Shown here in pieces: positions 23,818 through 36,820 of a stretch of DNA of 64,000 nucleotides. The stretch's first letter is position 1. Every line of letters begins with the position of its first letter. This DNA comes from Ceratodon purpureus (taxonomy: Eukaryota; Streptophyta; Bryopsida; Pseudoditrichales; Ditrichaceae). The notes beneath the pieces are model-generated. The model was not told the DNA's origin, made no database searches, and saw only the letters and a program-made list of their open reading frames with translations. The stretch is taken from NCBI GenBank assembly GCA_014871385.1, contig CM026426.1:79031566-79095565 (forward strand). The letters run 5' to 3'. Both the position numbers and the translations under genes were made by a program.

Positions 23818-26093
23818 ATGGGTCCTGTGAAGAGCATGGCGATTCAAGCGCCCTTGCGTAGATATCTCTACGAGGGCTGCTTTAAATCCCAACCCAATGA
23901 GTCAATTTCCGAGTCTCAATTGTCTGACGAGTTTTCTTTGGCTGCGCGATTGGCATCGCAGGTGAAGTTGGAGCCGGATACCTCGGTGGCGGACCTCGGA
24001 GCGACGGTTTCTGACTCCGATTGTTCTGTTTTGAAGGCACGAGAGAAATTACTCGTCCCGAAAATTGAAAACTCTCGACAAGCATGCGGGTCGGAGAAGA
24101 GCCATGGCGGATATGGGGAAGGTCAGAAGGGGGGAGTACTACTACCTCAGCACAAACCAACATGTAAAAAACAAGCGAATTGTTTTTGCTAAGAGATGGC
24201 ACACTGTCATTACGCAAGTCCTTGCTGGAGTCACCAAAGAGGGAAGGAGGAAGATTGTGCAATTCAGATGCTGTCTACATGTCTTACAACATGGGCCCCC
24301 AATGGCAGATTACACAGCGATGGGCGAGTTGTTGACCCATCTCATGGTACCGGAGCTGCCCAAGAAGCATTGGGGACAAGTTGCTGGCTAGGAGTTTGCT
24401 TGTGCCATGGCCACTGTTTGTGCTGATCGCCTCAAAAGAGGAATTGCCGAAGCTCCCTTCATTTCTGCCAGTGCAGATGAAGTCACATCTGTGGACAACA
24501 GTCAGTGGCTTTCAGTACATGTGTATTACTTAGTCAATTTTGTGCGTGAATCACATATGATTTGTATCAGGCGTGTAGATTGTGAAGCCAATGCAGAGAA
24601 TCTTACTGAGATGATTGTGGACCAGCTATGCTGGCATGGAGGCTTGAGTGACAAAGACCTTGCTCAGAAGCTCATCTGCTTTGGAGCAGACAGAGCTGCT
24701 GTGTTCCAAGGGAGCCGAACCGGAGTGATCCAGCGACTCACTGCTAACCATTCCCCTTTTGTGCTTGGGGTCGACGACTTTGCACATTGCACGAACCTGG
24801 CAGTGGAGGCCTTATCAGGTTTGCCCTTCGTTCAGAAATGTGAGAGCTTGTGTAAGAGCCTGTACAGCTATTTTTCAGCTTCCCCTAAGCGTCATCTTGA
24901 GTTCATAAAACTTGCCGAAGTTGTGGAGACAGAGGGGCTCAAGATTCTGAGACAGGTTACCACTCCGTGGATCTCTCTCCTTGAGCCTCTCAAACGTATC
25001 TGTGGCGAGTACAAGACATTAATTGTCAAATTTGCTGAGGATGCATCCAAGGAAAGTGCAGCAAAAAAAAAATCTCGCCCTCCTCCTTGATGTGACTACT
25101 GTGTTTTCCTTGCCTTGCATCTTACCTCTGCTTGAGTCTGTGAACTCCTTGATCAAGTTTGCACAGGCCCGTAATGTTTTCATTGCTGACTTCATAGCTG
25201 TAGTGAAGATCTATCAAGCCGAGATCTATGAGATGTACCTTGACTCTAGCTCGTCCTTTCAGCCCTTGCATTTTCAGCTATTTCATGACCTTGTTACAGA
25301 TCAGTCCCACACCATCTCTCATGAGTGGGTGACAGATTTAAATAATGGAGCTGAATCCCTTGGGTTCAGAATCCATGGCCATACCTATCCGGCCCATGTG
25401 GTGGATAGTGTCTCTGGGCAGGCGGTATCTGTGTCCCGGGAGGACTTGGCTCAGATTGTGAGCTCCGTTAAGGGGCAGTGCGCGGCTGCAGCAGAAATGC
25501 TAATTGCCCAACTTGATAGACGGTTCCCTCACTGCGATTCAATGGAGGCTCTTGGAATAGTGTTTCCCTAGTATTGGCTACAAGAAAATTGTGACGAGTT
25601 GTTTGTAAGTCACTTGGAAGTGATCAGGCACTGGTTCTGTCAGCCTCGGTTTGTAACCACAGCCGGGAAAACAGAATAGTCGAGGGAAATCAAGGCCCCC
25701 TTGGATTCGCATTTGTTGAGCATGCAGCAAGTTCTTTTTAAACTGACCATGCGGTCACATGCCAAGAAGGCAATGGAGCTACCTCACGACATTAACCCGG
25801 TGACGAAGCTATGGCAGAAGCTGGGCTGCAACGCTTTACTCCTAAACAAAATTTCAGAGTATATTAAACTTGCACAGATTGCTGTGACTGCAGTTCTCGG
25901 ATCTTGTGAGGATGAGAGGACTTTTTCGACTCTCTCATTTGTGAAGAACAAGGTGAGAAACCGGTTGGCAGGAAATCTGGACACATGCATCCGAATGTTC
26001 TTTCAATCCTGGTACTCTCTTGAAACCTTCCCTTACTGTGTTGCCTTTGATCACTGGAGGGAAGCTAAGGCGAGAATTGGGGTCGAATTGTGA
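23818..26093 (+). pseudogene. hAT-superfamily transposase, decaying copy
   Basis: The start is ATG 23818 (MGPVKSMAIQAPLRRYLYEG). The core holds SADEVTSVDNSQWLSVHVYY (hAT catalytic Asp region), LICFGADRAAVFQGSRTGV (second Asp block), FAHCTNLAVEALS and YSYFSASPKRHLEF. The C terminus has the dimerisation block SCEDERTFSTLSFVKNKVRN, diagnostic of hAT. A hAT transposase cuts and pastes elements with short TIRs and 8-bp duplications. The frame shifts near 24060 and at the A10 run near 25062-25071. In-frame TAGs lie at 24389-24391, 25569-25571 and 25677-25679. The first sits where related proteins as I remember them have Trp (GWE), consistent with TGG to TAG. All pieces are collinear, so this was one roughly 750-residue protein. 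TIRs were not found. Confidence 0.82.
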
Positions 26094-26194
26094 GCTCCTT
26101 TGTCTCCATAACATCTGCAAGTTTATGCTTGTGGATTCCATGAGTTTTTCTCATGCTTGTTACAATTGATACTGACTTGGTTTGGGTGGGTGGG

Positions 26195-26242
26195 ATTAGA
26201 CGCTGCAGTGGGCACTTTAGGGGTTCAATTCCCCCGTCTAAT
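26195..26242 (+). other. tRNA-like sequence lacking the anticodon arm
   Basis: ATTAGAC (26195-26201) pairs perfectly with GTCTAAT (26236-26242) as a 7-bp acceptor stem. Directly inside the 3' strand is a T-arm, GGGG TTCAATT CCCC, with a B-box-like GGTTCAATTCC. The 5' part GCTGCAGTGGGCAC resembles a D-arm/A-box. Only about 17 bases lie between the acceptor and T arm, where a tRNA has about 41, so the anticodon arm is missing. A T-run follows 5 bases downstream. It is probably a deleted tRNA relic or SINE head; a functional small RNA is possible. Confidence 0.45.
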
Positions 26243-27782
26243 GCATTTTTTATGTGTTTTGATTGATATCTCTATTCTCAAATTTTTACTTTACTGTTTC
26301 TTGTTTTTCAAAGTGTAGCCAAAATGTATATGAAAATTGCACTTCGGAGCCTAAACCGAATTGCTTTTGAAGTAGAGGTAGCCAGTACTGTTACTGTGAA
26401 AAAAAAATCTATCGCCACTTGGAAATTAACATTGAAATTAACCGGGTGCCACATCTGCAGGATAAAAATTTGAACATAGCCACATTAACTTGGCTTGACG
26501 AAGACGAAATTGCCACAGAGGCTTCCAGAACGTCCCTTACAGTGCGATTCGCTCCCCCTCCTGAAATTCGTAAAATAAAGGCTGCTGGTAGCAAATGCGT
26601 CGCATTTGTAAGCTTGAATTAGTAGGGAGTTCATCAAACGGTGCCACTGAACAGTGCATTTTCATTCCGTGAGGGGCGTGCATTTTCGGTCCAATCGGTC
26701 ACAACGGACAAGCCGTGGGTCCCCTCAACCGTGAACGGCGGAAGCATTGAGGAGCAAGGATTTGCAGTCTCTAACGATAAATCGTCGATTACGACGGCTT
26801 CGCAATTACTGTACTTTTGGAAGGCAGTAGAATTTGATGTGCCGAGCTCACTCCACTGTCCACTTTTACATCTGATCGATGACCTTCATCTGAGATGGGA
26901 ATAAGGCCCAGCACCGATCTTGTCCCCCACTTGTTGATGCACCGAACCAGGAGGACATGTAGTTTTTGTAGATCTTCTTTTGCGTCGTGAACATGTCGAT
27001 TTGGGCAGTACGGATGGTACCATGTAGGGAGCCGTCATAGTAGATGTTTGGATGAGCGAGATTTGCGATATGAATACATTCCTTCTATAATGTGCGTCCT
27101 TTGAGGATAGACATGCTCAATAGGGCCTTGCTGCATGCTTGGTTTCTATAGCATGCCGGAGAGGTTCAGAATATGCTTGGTTTTATGAAATTTCCAATGC
27201 GGCCCGCTTAGACCTAACACTATAGTCTGGTTGTCATGGTCGAGGTGCATAAAATGTACCGCTTTGGATGCAAGAGTCGTGGGCTAGGGTATCGGTACCC
27301 TTATATAATGTTTAAAGCGGAGGAAATCTAGTTCCAGTGGGGAGTGATAGGTCTCACCTTGCGTCTTGGACGGTTTTTGGCGGGAGGGACGTACTCAAGA
27401 TATTTTGACGGTCGCTTTGTGGTTCTTTTGCTCTTCTCCCTTGCTGGACCGTCCACCTTGCGCTCCTCAGGTACAAAGACAAATTCACATCCTGATACGT
27501 CTGTGGTTACCATATCCTCTTTGTCTTCCATGTGGGTGGATGATGAACGCTTCCCGAGTTTTGGGTTACCTCATAGGTTTACGGTAAGAAAGGCAATGAC
27601 ATATTGTACCATTCAATTCAAGAAAAGGAATTCAACATGTGTAAGGTTCAGGTAGCAATGGTTTTCACGTACCTTCAATACTTGAAGGGTGTAAGTTTTT
27701 CAAGTGCGGCTCATCTTTCTCTGATTTTCTTGGAACAATTCATACAACATCCACGTTTCACCTATGTTATATATAAGAAATT

Positions 27783-27857
<75 letters not shown>

Positions 27858-28577
27858 ATTCCAATCTTGTTGTCAATTCACATCTGAACAGAATTTTTTT
27901 GGAGAAGCAATAACGTACCTGAAACTTATTCGTACTGCGGCGTCTTGTAAGTACACAAAATATCATCGTCATATGATCCCACTGCCACTTGCATTGCAAT
28001 TTGCATTGTGCGTGTCGGCTGACCCCCTTGTTTTAAATGCGATCATCGTCCGCGGTCCATCCCCTTATCCCTCTAATACTGGACTACGCGGGAGCTCCTC
28101 AAATACGGCTGCGTTCATTTCTTCATTGCTTCCGATGCCCTGTCCTTTGCGGCGTACCTCGCCTCCAGAGTCCAGTATCACCTCCCTCACCGGCAAAACC
28201 GACATCCAGTTCCCGCAAAAAATTCTTAAGAATTAGTCTAGACACTGTCGTACTTCCGAATCTTGCTATAGACACGTGAAAATCAGTATATGCTTGGACG
28301 CTGATCTTTGGGTTACCTGCTTCCGCTAGTACACGTGCCTCGCTGCCCATTTCGTGGGATAGTACAAATACTGAACATGCTTTTATCTGCAAATGCATTT
28401 GATCGTATATGAGGAACATGCGGTGAATGTGGACAGACGTCACTGCTTGAAGCTTAGTGTGTGTTTATCATTGCTTCATCTTGAATGTTAGTTTCTTCTA
28501 CCCCCTTATACTGTTTTGACAACAATGTCTCTATCAGAAAGTCAATTTATTTTTCTTCATTGACGACATCGGGACAC
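26243..28577. other. Non-coding, short unrecognised frames
   Basis: No supported gene. Frames at 26419-26622 and 26641-26904 (plus), 27328-27531 (minus, basic, with KRPSKYLEYVPPAKNRPRRK) and 28123-28443 (minus) may be exon relics but show no domain I can name. Confidence 0.35.
27786..27852. repeat. (TA)n microsatellite
   Basis: A pure TA run of about 67 bases. Open frames across it are repeat artefacts. Confidence 0.97.
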
Positions 28578-29063
28578 ATGTAGCAGAGGTGACCTCCGGC
28601 TATGGCCCCGGGGAATTGAAGGGTGGGGGCAGGGGACTCGGCGCTCACTGGGCGGGCAGCCCCATAGAATTTGAATTTTTTTATTTTTTTATTTTTTTAT
28701 TTTTTTATTTTTTTATTTAAAAAAAAAATATTTGGGAAAAAAAAAGAGGCAATAAAAACCAAAATTCAATGAGATCAACCCTAGCTACCGCGTGATCGTT
28801 GTTTTAAGTGAACCCTAAAATTACTTAACGGGCAACGGGTCCTACCGGACCTGTCGCCCTTATTCAAACCCTTCTCGCTCCGCTCGATGGGTTTGAAAAA
28901 CCTTGTATTATTCATTTAAATTTCTGAGACAATTTGTCTCCAAAAAAAAAAGTTTAAAAAAAAATAAAAAATATGAAAGTTAGGGCTGCCCGGTGAGAGA
29001 TGTCCTCCTGCCCCCGACCCCCCACTCCGCCGGGTGGAGGAGAGAAGGTCACCTCTGCTACAT
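28578..29063 (+). mobile_element. ~490-bp TIR element, copy 1
   Basis: ATGTAGCAGAGGTGACCT at 28578 is inverted at the right end (to 29063). The interior has (ATTTTTTT)n, a GC-rich block, and TCAAACCCTTCTCGCTCCGC. It matches copy 2 (50421-50910) over its length in the opposite orientation, including CTATGGCCCCGGGG and the ACGGGCAACGGGTCC region. There is no coding capacity, so it is non-autonomous. Exact ends and target duplication are unclear because the two copies share GGGACAC outside one TIR. Confidence 0.72.
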
Positions 29064-29546
29064 TCATGATGACGAACATCTCTGTTGTCGTCTTTCCCAT
29101 TCTCTTCTCTTCGCCAATCGTTCATGCCAAGGAGATATGTTTCCCCTGGTTGTAGTTCCCATCTACTCTTAGGATTCATGTGCCAAAATTTTCACCCCTG
29201 GTTTGTAGTTCCTTGCGTATGTGCCGGACTGCCTCCGACGTCTCTTCTCCATAGTGCCTGTACATTACCCATATATCGAAGTTCACTTTCCAACAACTCT
29301 AGCATCGCATGCTGGAGATTCACGGCCTCAAGTTCCCTTACTGGTTCAACAAACAGCTGCAAGTTATGTTAGTGACGCTTACTTCATGTCTGTGCAGTCG
29401 TAACTCTTGCGCCGCTGGTGTGCATGACGTACCCACCTGTAATATGTGAAGAAGATTATACCTATTAGGAATTTCAGATGGAGAATTTTCATTAAAACGA
29501 TTCGAAGTATTCTTTAGTATTCAATTTTTAAAGGCGGGTCCCTCTA

Positions 29547-29644
29547 TTAATGTCCAACCTCCAAATCAGAAGTTGAATTTCTTCCCGAGTTCTATTTGTA
29601 CTCATAAAGCAGATAGTTAGTAACCCAATCCTCCCTGTAGTGTC
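29547..29644 (-). pseudogene. 3' part of an F-box-like gene cut by the CACTA element
   Basis: Read on the minus strand, this continues the frame that ends abruptly at 49141 on the far side of the CACTA insertion. Joined through one copy of the GTC target site it gives VYGHYREDWVTNYLLYEYK, then TAG at 29594-29592, and beyond that an NSGRNSTSDLEVGH tail to TAA at 29549-29547. The joined tail aligns with the second F-box-like exon at 52362-52622 (WREISES..17..DW against WRTYIDN..17..EW, and an acidic/Ser end). This shows the locus was one exon before the insertion. Confidence 0.6.
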
Positions 29645-29672
29645 CACTACGCCAAACTCCGGATCCTGGGAG
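29645..29672 (+). repeat. CACTA left terminal inverted repeat
   Basis: 28 bp, identical in inverse to 49113-49140 and preceded by the target duplication GTC (29642-29644). Confidence 0.97.
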
Positions 29673-30128
29673 CAAAGGCTCGTGGACAAGGGGGGTGGAC
29701 TTCCCGGGAGCAGAGCCTCCCTACAAATCCGTTACTGACGGGCCAATGGGGTGCGTTCATCTGACCGAGCTAGCTCCCGGGAGCTGAGAGTGGTTTTTCT
29801 TTACCTTGCATCGATGTCGTGGCACGACCTAGTGCGTTTTAGAGTCTTTTCCTTCTTCTGGGTTGTCCTGGGAGCTGTGATGGCTTTTATTTATTTATTT
29901 TTAATTCAATAAATTGCATAGAAGTGCTGCCGAAGTTTTAGCGAGGACTAGAGCCGTCGAAGGTACACATAGTCTAGACTGCAGTTCCTCTAGACAAAAA
30001 GTCGTTATTACCTGTCTTTCACATTCAGCTGGCTTCTGAAACAACTGCATCTCGGAAGAAGTTCATGATACGTAGATTCTAAGACTGCTAAGGAAATGAA
30101 ATGAAGACTGTAGAGCACCGAAAGTGTA

Positions 30129-30196
<68 letters not shown>
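30129..30196. repeat. (AT)n microsatellite inside the CACTA
   Basis: About 68 bases of pure AT dinucleotide lying in the left subterminal part of the CACTA element. Frames reading IYIYIY on both strands are artefacts of it. Confidence 0.97.
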
Positions 30197-30199
<3 letters not shown>

Positions 30200-30666
30200 C
30201 ATATGCATATCAGTAGTGGAGGTCAAGTGTACACAACAGACACACTTTATGTATCGTCTAAAACAATAACAGACAGATTCGAGGTATCCAATGAAGGGCA
30301 TTGAATATGTAATCTATCTCGCAACTAACTCCGGGATCTATGTAATATACATTTCGAACAAATGAACTCACTCTTCAATGTACCTTAGTGCGTCCAGGAC
30401 TGTCTTTTGCTTAGAGTAACCTCGACAAGCATCGTATTGTATGTAGATATACTGATTAGTTATGAACATCATTGCGAAGGTTACGGATCAAAAAAAAAAA
30501 AAAAAAAACAAAAAAAAAAAGAGATAAAAAAGGTCGAACAAGCCCCGCCACTTGTAAGTGCTTAATGTTTTTTACGACATCCGTCCATTCACTGTTCGGC
30601 AGACCATTCACTATAAACAAAATATTGAGTTACACTCTGTAAACCTGGATCATTTCTTATGCAAAG

Positions 30667-33600
30667 TCAATCCGAGCTTGTGGTTGTTGCACTTTCTTCC
30701 AACATTGTCACTCTCCAGAAATGACAGGCCTCCTCGAAAGCAGAACCTTTTTCTTCCTCCGACAACGAATCCAGTGATTTTTCCTTGTCCTCTGTCACCA
30801 CTATTGTTGCCTGTGCATCTGGAGAGACGAACATCTTGAAGACCTTTCCACTCCATTTCGAATTGTTGTTGTCTCCTCTCGAAGTGCTTGCATTGGCCAC
30901 TTCTGTTGACAACCCTTTCTGCATCTGCCATTCTTCGAGAGGAGTGAGAGTGGCCGACTGTTTGAGGCGCCTATAATTGCGAAGTTCTGGAGGAGGATCG
31001 TAATCGTCGGAGTCATCGTCGTTGTTGTCTACGCCGTTACGATTCCATCCGTTAACACCTTGAATATAGCTTTCTTTTGTCACTGATTGCACGTCTTCAT
31101 TTGTTCCGTCGTTGCCAAAGTTGACTGTTGAACATGTCATAAGTACACCATCTTCCTCCTTTACATCCAGATCTTTCCTAATGTCGTTGTTAGCTTCGTC
31201 ATCCCCTTCCAAGTTGTCTTCCAGACCAGGTTCCTCGCTTGTGTGTGAGCAGCAACCAAAAAAGGTTCTCGTAGAACAGGCCTCTCCAACTTTTTTCAGT
31301 CGTCGGCGGTGTCGGCTTCTCCTTCACGACTTCGTCAGATATGTATGTAGACGATATGGTTTCAACAGAGGTTGCTAGAACACGTTCAGTGACATCTTCA
31401 ACGCAAACTTCATCGACTGTATCTATCAAAGTCTGTGCTATATCCGTTCCATTGGGACTGCTGACGTCTGCTAACACATTCCACACATACATAGGAATGA
31501 GAGAAACCTAGCGAGTTTTTTCATAATGAAGACTGCAATTTTTTTTTAATAGTTCACTTCAGTGCTCAAGGCACGATCTTAATCGTTTGTCACATCTTAC
31601 AGAAGGACATTGGGTGAGTGGGAGACGGTTTTTGTAAAATGGAAGGACCTTATCAAAATACACCAAAGGGTCTGATGGTAGTGTTGTACCCGAAGTGTCT
31701 TCTTTGTGCTCTGGGGAGCCGTTCTCGTAAAACAAGCCTCTCCAGCTTTTTTCAGTCCTTGGTAGTGTCGGGTTGTCCTCTTCGGGTTTATCAGAGTTGT
31801 AAGTAGACGGAACGGTTTGAATTGGGGATGCAGAATCAATTTTAGTCATATCGTGGGTGCAGAGTTCATCAACTTCATCCTGCGAAGTCTGGTCCATCGC
31901 CGTTGCATCGGGGCTGCTGACGTCTGCCAACACATCTCACATGTAAAGAGCAGTCAGATAAAACATTGGAGTTTCCCACAGTGTGCACTCGATATTATAT
32001 TACAAAAATACACTTCAGAAATATTTATTGGTTACAACGGGAAGAATATACTATAGCCAATCAAATCTTAAAGCAACCGTAAGAATAGGATGAATAAGAT
32101 CCACGTTTGCATCGGCTGACTAGTCGCAAGATGAATAACTTGAAGCCTGAACATCAATAACATAACTTGGATACTGAAAATTCATTACCAAAGTTTTCCA
32201 CGTTCCGCTTTGGGGAACCATTTGTGCAAAACAAACCCCCCCAGCTTTTTCCAGTATTATTGATGGTCAGATTCTCCTTCTGATAGTCATCAGCATTATC
32301 AGTCTCAGTTTCTTTTGCTTCATCTGCATAAGTAAGCGTGACTTGGTCTCCAGTGAAGTCATATGATGAATTGCAGACTCCTTTTGTTTTGATATGTCCA
32401 CTTCCATCGGCCAAACTCATATCCCAACATTTGTCACCTACAAATAAAAAATTTTAGATCAAAGAAGTATAATAGCTATGTACTATCAGAAAGCATAGAA
32501 AACCAGAATTCTTCAGAGGATGTTCAAAGAAGTATGTCAGTGTAACAACAATATAATTGAATCATAGCTGGATAATTAGAAAGGCCAGCTACACCTACCA
32601 GATTCTTGCTGGTTGGTCGCACAACTAGCCCCTTCAAATGTTGAGGTGCACCGACGTCGAGGGTTTCTCCTGAGTTTCATAGGCAAATTCAGATCGCTGG
32701 CTCTCTTCAGAGGTAATGTAGATTTGCTTTTCTTTGGTGAATGGCATCCTTCATCGTCAGATACATGCATCTCAAAGAGTGGAACAAGCTGGGTTAGTAC
32801 ATAGTTTCAAGTATTCATCAATAACAACACCAACTCATTCAAACTTTCTTAGCACCAACTAAAATATACCGTACCTAAATGGGTGAGTTCAGTGCAGTTG
32901 TGTGATCCCCCGACTCTGAATCACGAACAGCGGAGTCTCGCGGATTACCCTTGGTTCTGGATTCCCTGCTAGGACGACCCTTCGACTTCGGGATCCCCTG
33001 TAAAAGTCTCTCCCGATCCTCTTCAGCCGTACGGACTGCCCTGTCTTCTAACTCCTCAAAAGGGCCATCATGGTTATTACATTTCCAGGTGGCGAAGGTG
33101 GCCCAGTCAATGTTCTGAGCTCCATGTTTTTCTTCTGCAACCCATTTCAAAGCGAAGTACAGGGGCACGCTGGACCCCATTTTCCTTTGGTGCACTTGCT
33201 CATACCGAGTTTTCATGGCCTCGTAGTGAACGTAAGTTTTTGGACAATTGTATATAGAAACGTTCTCGTCCGGACCAGACTTCCTCACTCCCTGTACATG
33301 TCGATGAGCGCACATGTTAGATGAGCACCCATTTGCAGAGACATCGCCATTGTCCCGACTTTGCGAAGCAAGAACAGAGATACTTCTTCGACACACTGTG
33401 ATGTAGAACGTTGTTTTGTCGCATGTGTACTAAACCATCTCATTGCATACTTACTTCGGAGAAGAGTATGGAGGAGAGATGTTGCATTAACAAAAAAAAA
33501 ACGGATCCTACAAATCCTAACAAGCTGTGCCTGATGAACTTCCGATGTACAAGCAAATCAACAAGCCTGCGCACTTACGTTAGACCACACTGTGTGTTTA

Positions 33601-36600
33601 TCTCCGCATCTCCAAACGACAATATACTCGCAGCGGTGATGAGGTGATGAATGAGGAAGTTGATGCGGATCAGCACAACCAGCACTACTGGAGGGCAAAC
33701 AACAAAAGCTATATGCGCAGGCAGCACCTTTGGAGAAAAGAACCAGAGAAACTGAAGTCAGAATACAGAGAAGGAGAGATATATGCCCAGATTTTGCTTG
33801 GACTTACGACAGCGCACTGCTCATGTCAATCAGGGATGCGCAGTATCATGATAACCCACTAAACCTCCAGGGATCTCATAAAATCCACTACGAAGCCTAT
33901 GGCACTTACCTGTCTTTTCGTGATGATGGTTTGAGAAGCACTTGGGCATATGTCACAACGATGATGTGGCCTTTGATTGCAAGTTCATCTCGTGATACAA
34001 TCATCAATGGTACATTCAGCATGCCAAATACCTCTAAGTCACTAATCACATCGTTCCTTATCATTATTGTTGAAATGATAGCAACATAATCCATTGATCT
34101 ATTACTGAATTGATGTTTACTGCCCCACCTCAAGTAGGCAAAGTATTCCTGTCCTTGATGTATTTATCTCAGAATGATGCTGTTGTATTCATGTGTTCAT
34201 TACCTATATGCCTGGTGTGTACTCAATAGACTCTAGAGATAGAAAGATGCATTGGGGTTCCTGAACATGAAATGCGAGATACACAGTAGGTCATCATAGT
34301 GCTACCTAATTTCCTGAACACATTAACTTCTTTTTTTAAAAAGAAAGAAAAAGAGTAAAATAAAACAAAATTTATACTAGATGAAAGATTCTATATTAAA
34401 AGTATTTAAACCTATATTTTTCCTTTTATTCTTTTAATTCACTGCGATGAATAAAAGACGTGCAAATGAAAGAAGAAACAAGACGACTATAAAATAAAAA
34501 ATAAAAAAATAATAAAAAAAGGAGAGACAGAAACGAGGAAATCAGATTGCAAACATATATAGAGACTGTCATGCGTTTAGAACCCTGAGTTCCTCTAGAA
34601 TATTATTGTAAAGCACAGTTATAGATGAGCAACATCATAGGGCAATGAAAAAGTGTGTGAAAATGTCCTGACCTGATCTATCATTAAAGAAATGAAAAGG
34701 TTAATTTTTTCTAAAAAAAATTTTAAAATTTTAAAATTTAAAAAGGAAAATGAAAATAAACAAACAAGTAAAAAAAATAGTACCTGGGTCTCCTGTTGGC
34801 AGTCGAAGTACGGACATTGATGCGGTAACAAACGGTTGTTGTCAATGAAAACTGGGAGTCGGTAATGTCACGGTATCATCGGAGGTGAAAAGTTTCTGAA
34901 TTATTGCATACAAAATCTTTATCTATGTAACTTCGCCTACATAGTGCTCAATATGTTTTTGAAAAACACATATGGATCACGTATCTAAAATACATTCTCA
35001 TTTCACACTGTGGATAAAGGGTAACTGAAACGGATAACATCAATTGCCGCATGTTAGCCTATATGAAGAAGTATTCAAGAGGATCACTGATGACAACTGT
35101 GATCAAATAAAACTACCAATGACCTTCACCTCTATTAACATTGAAAGAACAATTAATATGTGCTCACTTACCTACCTTACCTTGTCATTGTTCAAGAAAA
35201 ATGTCGATTCGTGAGGACACTATTAAGGTTCTGATCCTTATCACAGGTAACCACGATCGCCAACCACACATCTCCCTAAATCGATTGAAAAATGAATAAA
35301 CTTACACAAAGGTTATGGATAATGCGGACCAACCTTCTCACAACACAAACAATTGTTAGTTAATCGGTGTACAACGCATCATCTAAATTCAAATAAAACG
35401 TAAAACAATAGATTATTGTCATCATACATAGACTGTTTCATAACGTATTGTCATATAATTAAACGACCGAACGAAGAAAAATTGCAACCGTGTATTAAAA
35501 GAGAAAAAAAAAATGATTGGCATCTTAGGCCACTACATCACGAACACCAAATTTAGATTAGTCACTTAAAGGAAATGGAGTACTTAGAAGTCAAGAACGT
35601 TTAATTACCAGACAGAGTAGACTTCTAAGAAGAAAAATCTTAAAGAGACGAACGCTGTCAATTGCCTCAACTCTGACACCATCTACCTTTTTCTATGAGC
35701 CCGACAGAATAACACTTCGGTTAAAAATTAATGTTCAGTCTTTTTCATTTATTGTTCAAAAGCAATACGGTTTTATTATGTAACAGTCCGATACAAAGCA
35801 GACGAAGGTAAAAGAAACGAGAGGTTTGGGATAGAACGTTGTCCCGAACTCAAGGAAGGCGACAATTAAACGAGGAACATCTCTGAAGCTTACGGCGTAG
35901 TATATGGACACGGATAACATGTACTCTGCAGAACACAGTCATCACGTTAAATGAAACACGATTTTAGCTACAAACAGTTTTTTGAGTAATAAGATGATCA
36001 TATATTTCCAAGCATTGTACATATAAATGGGCTTTCGTCTACATATACAGTAGCTTCAACATTCTGAAATGCGTGTTGCATATATCGACGCTCGACAAAC
36101 AACTGCAACTCTTAGAAGACTGGGATTGGATTTAGGAGGCATTAGTACGAGAACTTACATTGTAAAACTGAACACAGATTACGCCCGTATGTACTATCAG
36201 CCTGTTCCATCTTCCTTCTGGTTGATAAGCCTTCCGAATTCCTCTTTCAAGCACAACTTCTTCTTCTTCTTCTTCGATTCTCTCATCTCTAGTATTTCCT
36301 GAACTTCAAGGGGATGGAGGTCCGCAAGTCTTCCCTTCGGCCGGTTCCTCACATGCATAGATCTCTCCGCCGCTAACTTTGGTTCCTTTGAGTCTGGGAC
36401 CGACTCATCCACAATGGTCAAGTTCCCTTCCAATGGATTACAGCTTCTCTTCAGAGAAGGCGTTCCTTCAGTGGTGGAAGATGATTTCGCCTCATCTGCC
36501 GCAGCTGCTGCAAGTCTACCTAGTCGTATAGCCTTAAGCTTGTCGCTACTTATCTTCGGCCGTTGCTCCCTCCAACCAGGATATGGCCCAGCCAATGTAT

Positions 36601-36820
36601 CTATCCAATCTGGTTCTGTGGTTAAAAAACCGAAACCAATGTTGTCATTCACCACCACATCGTCTGTATGTTGTGCAGTCTTGGCTGGACTCCCGTCCTC
36701 TTGGCCGCCATCTTTTACATTTTTGCCTGTTACACTTCTCGTTCCTTCCAGGTCCACGTTACTGACGACATCAATGCTAGTGTCTTCCACAACGTCTCCG
36801 ATTTCGCAGCGATCGGCCAT
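30667..36820 (-). CDS. CACTA-borne third gene of unknown function (several exons)
   Basis: Reading downward on the minus strand, open segments lie at 36820-36197 (acidic start MADRCEIGDVVEDTSIDVV, Lys-rich end), 33396-32875 (with HYEAMKTRYEQVHQRKMG and SRESRTKGNPRDS), 32770-32576, 32420-32154, 31933-31559, 31492-31199 and 31212-30667 (acidic, NNDDDSDDYDPPPELRNY). Three of these, 32420-32154, 31933-31559 and 31492-31199, are copies of one exon: each ends in a KSW(R/G)GLF block, and the last two share LADVSSP and a long acidic linker. Splice joints are not proven and exon membership is inferred. It lies downstream of the DUF4216 exon, so it may be the 3' part of a very long tnpD transcript or a separate cargo/accessory gene. 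I know no function for the repeated block. Confidence 0.4.

Noticed and set aside
27700-27999. Frame with IYIYIYIY, like those at 30008-30304
   Set aside because: Translation of TA microsatellites.
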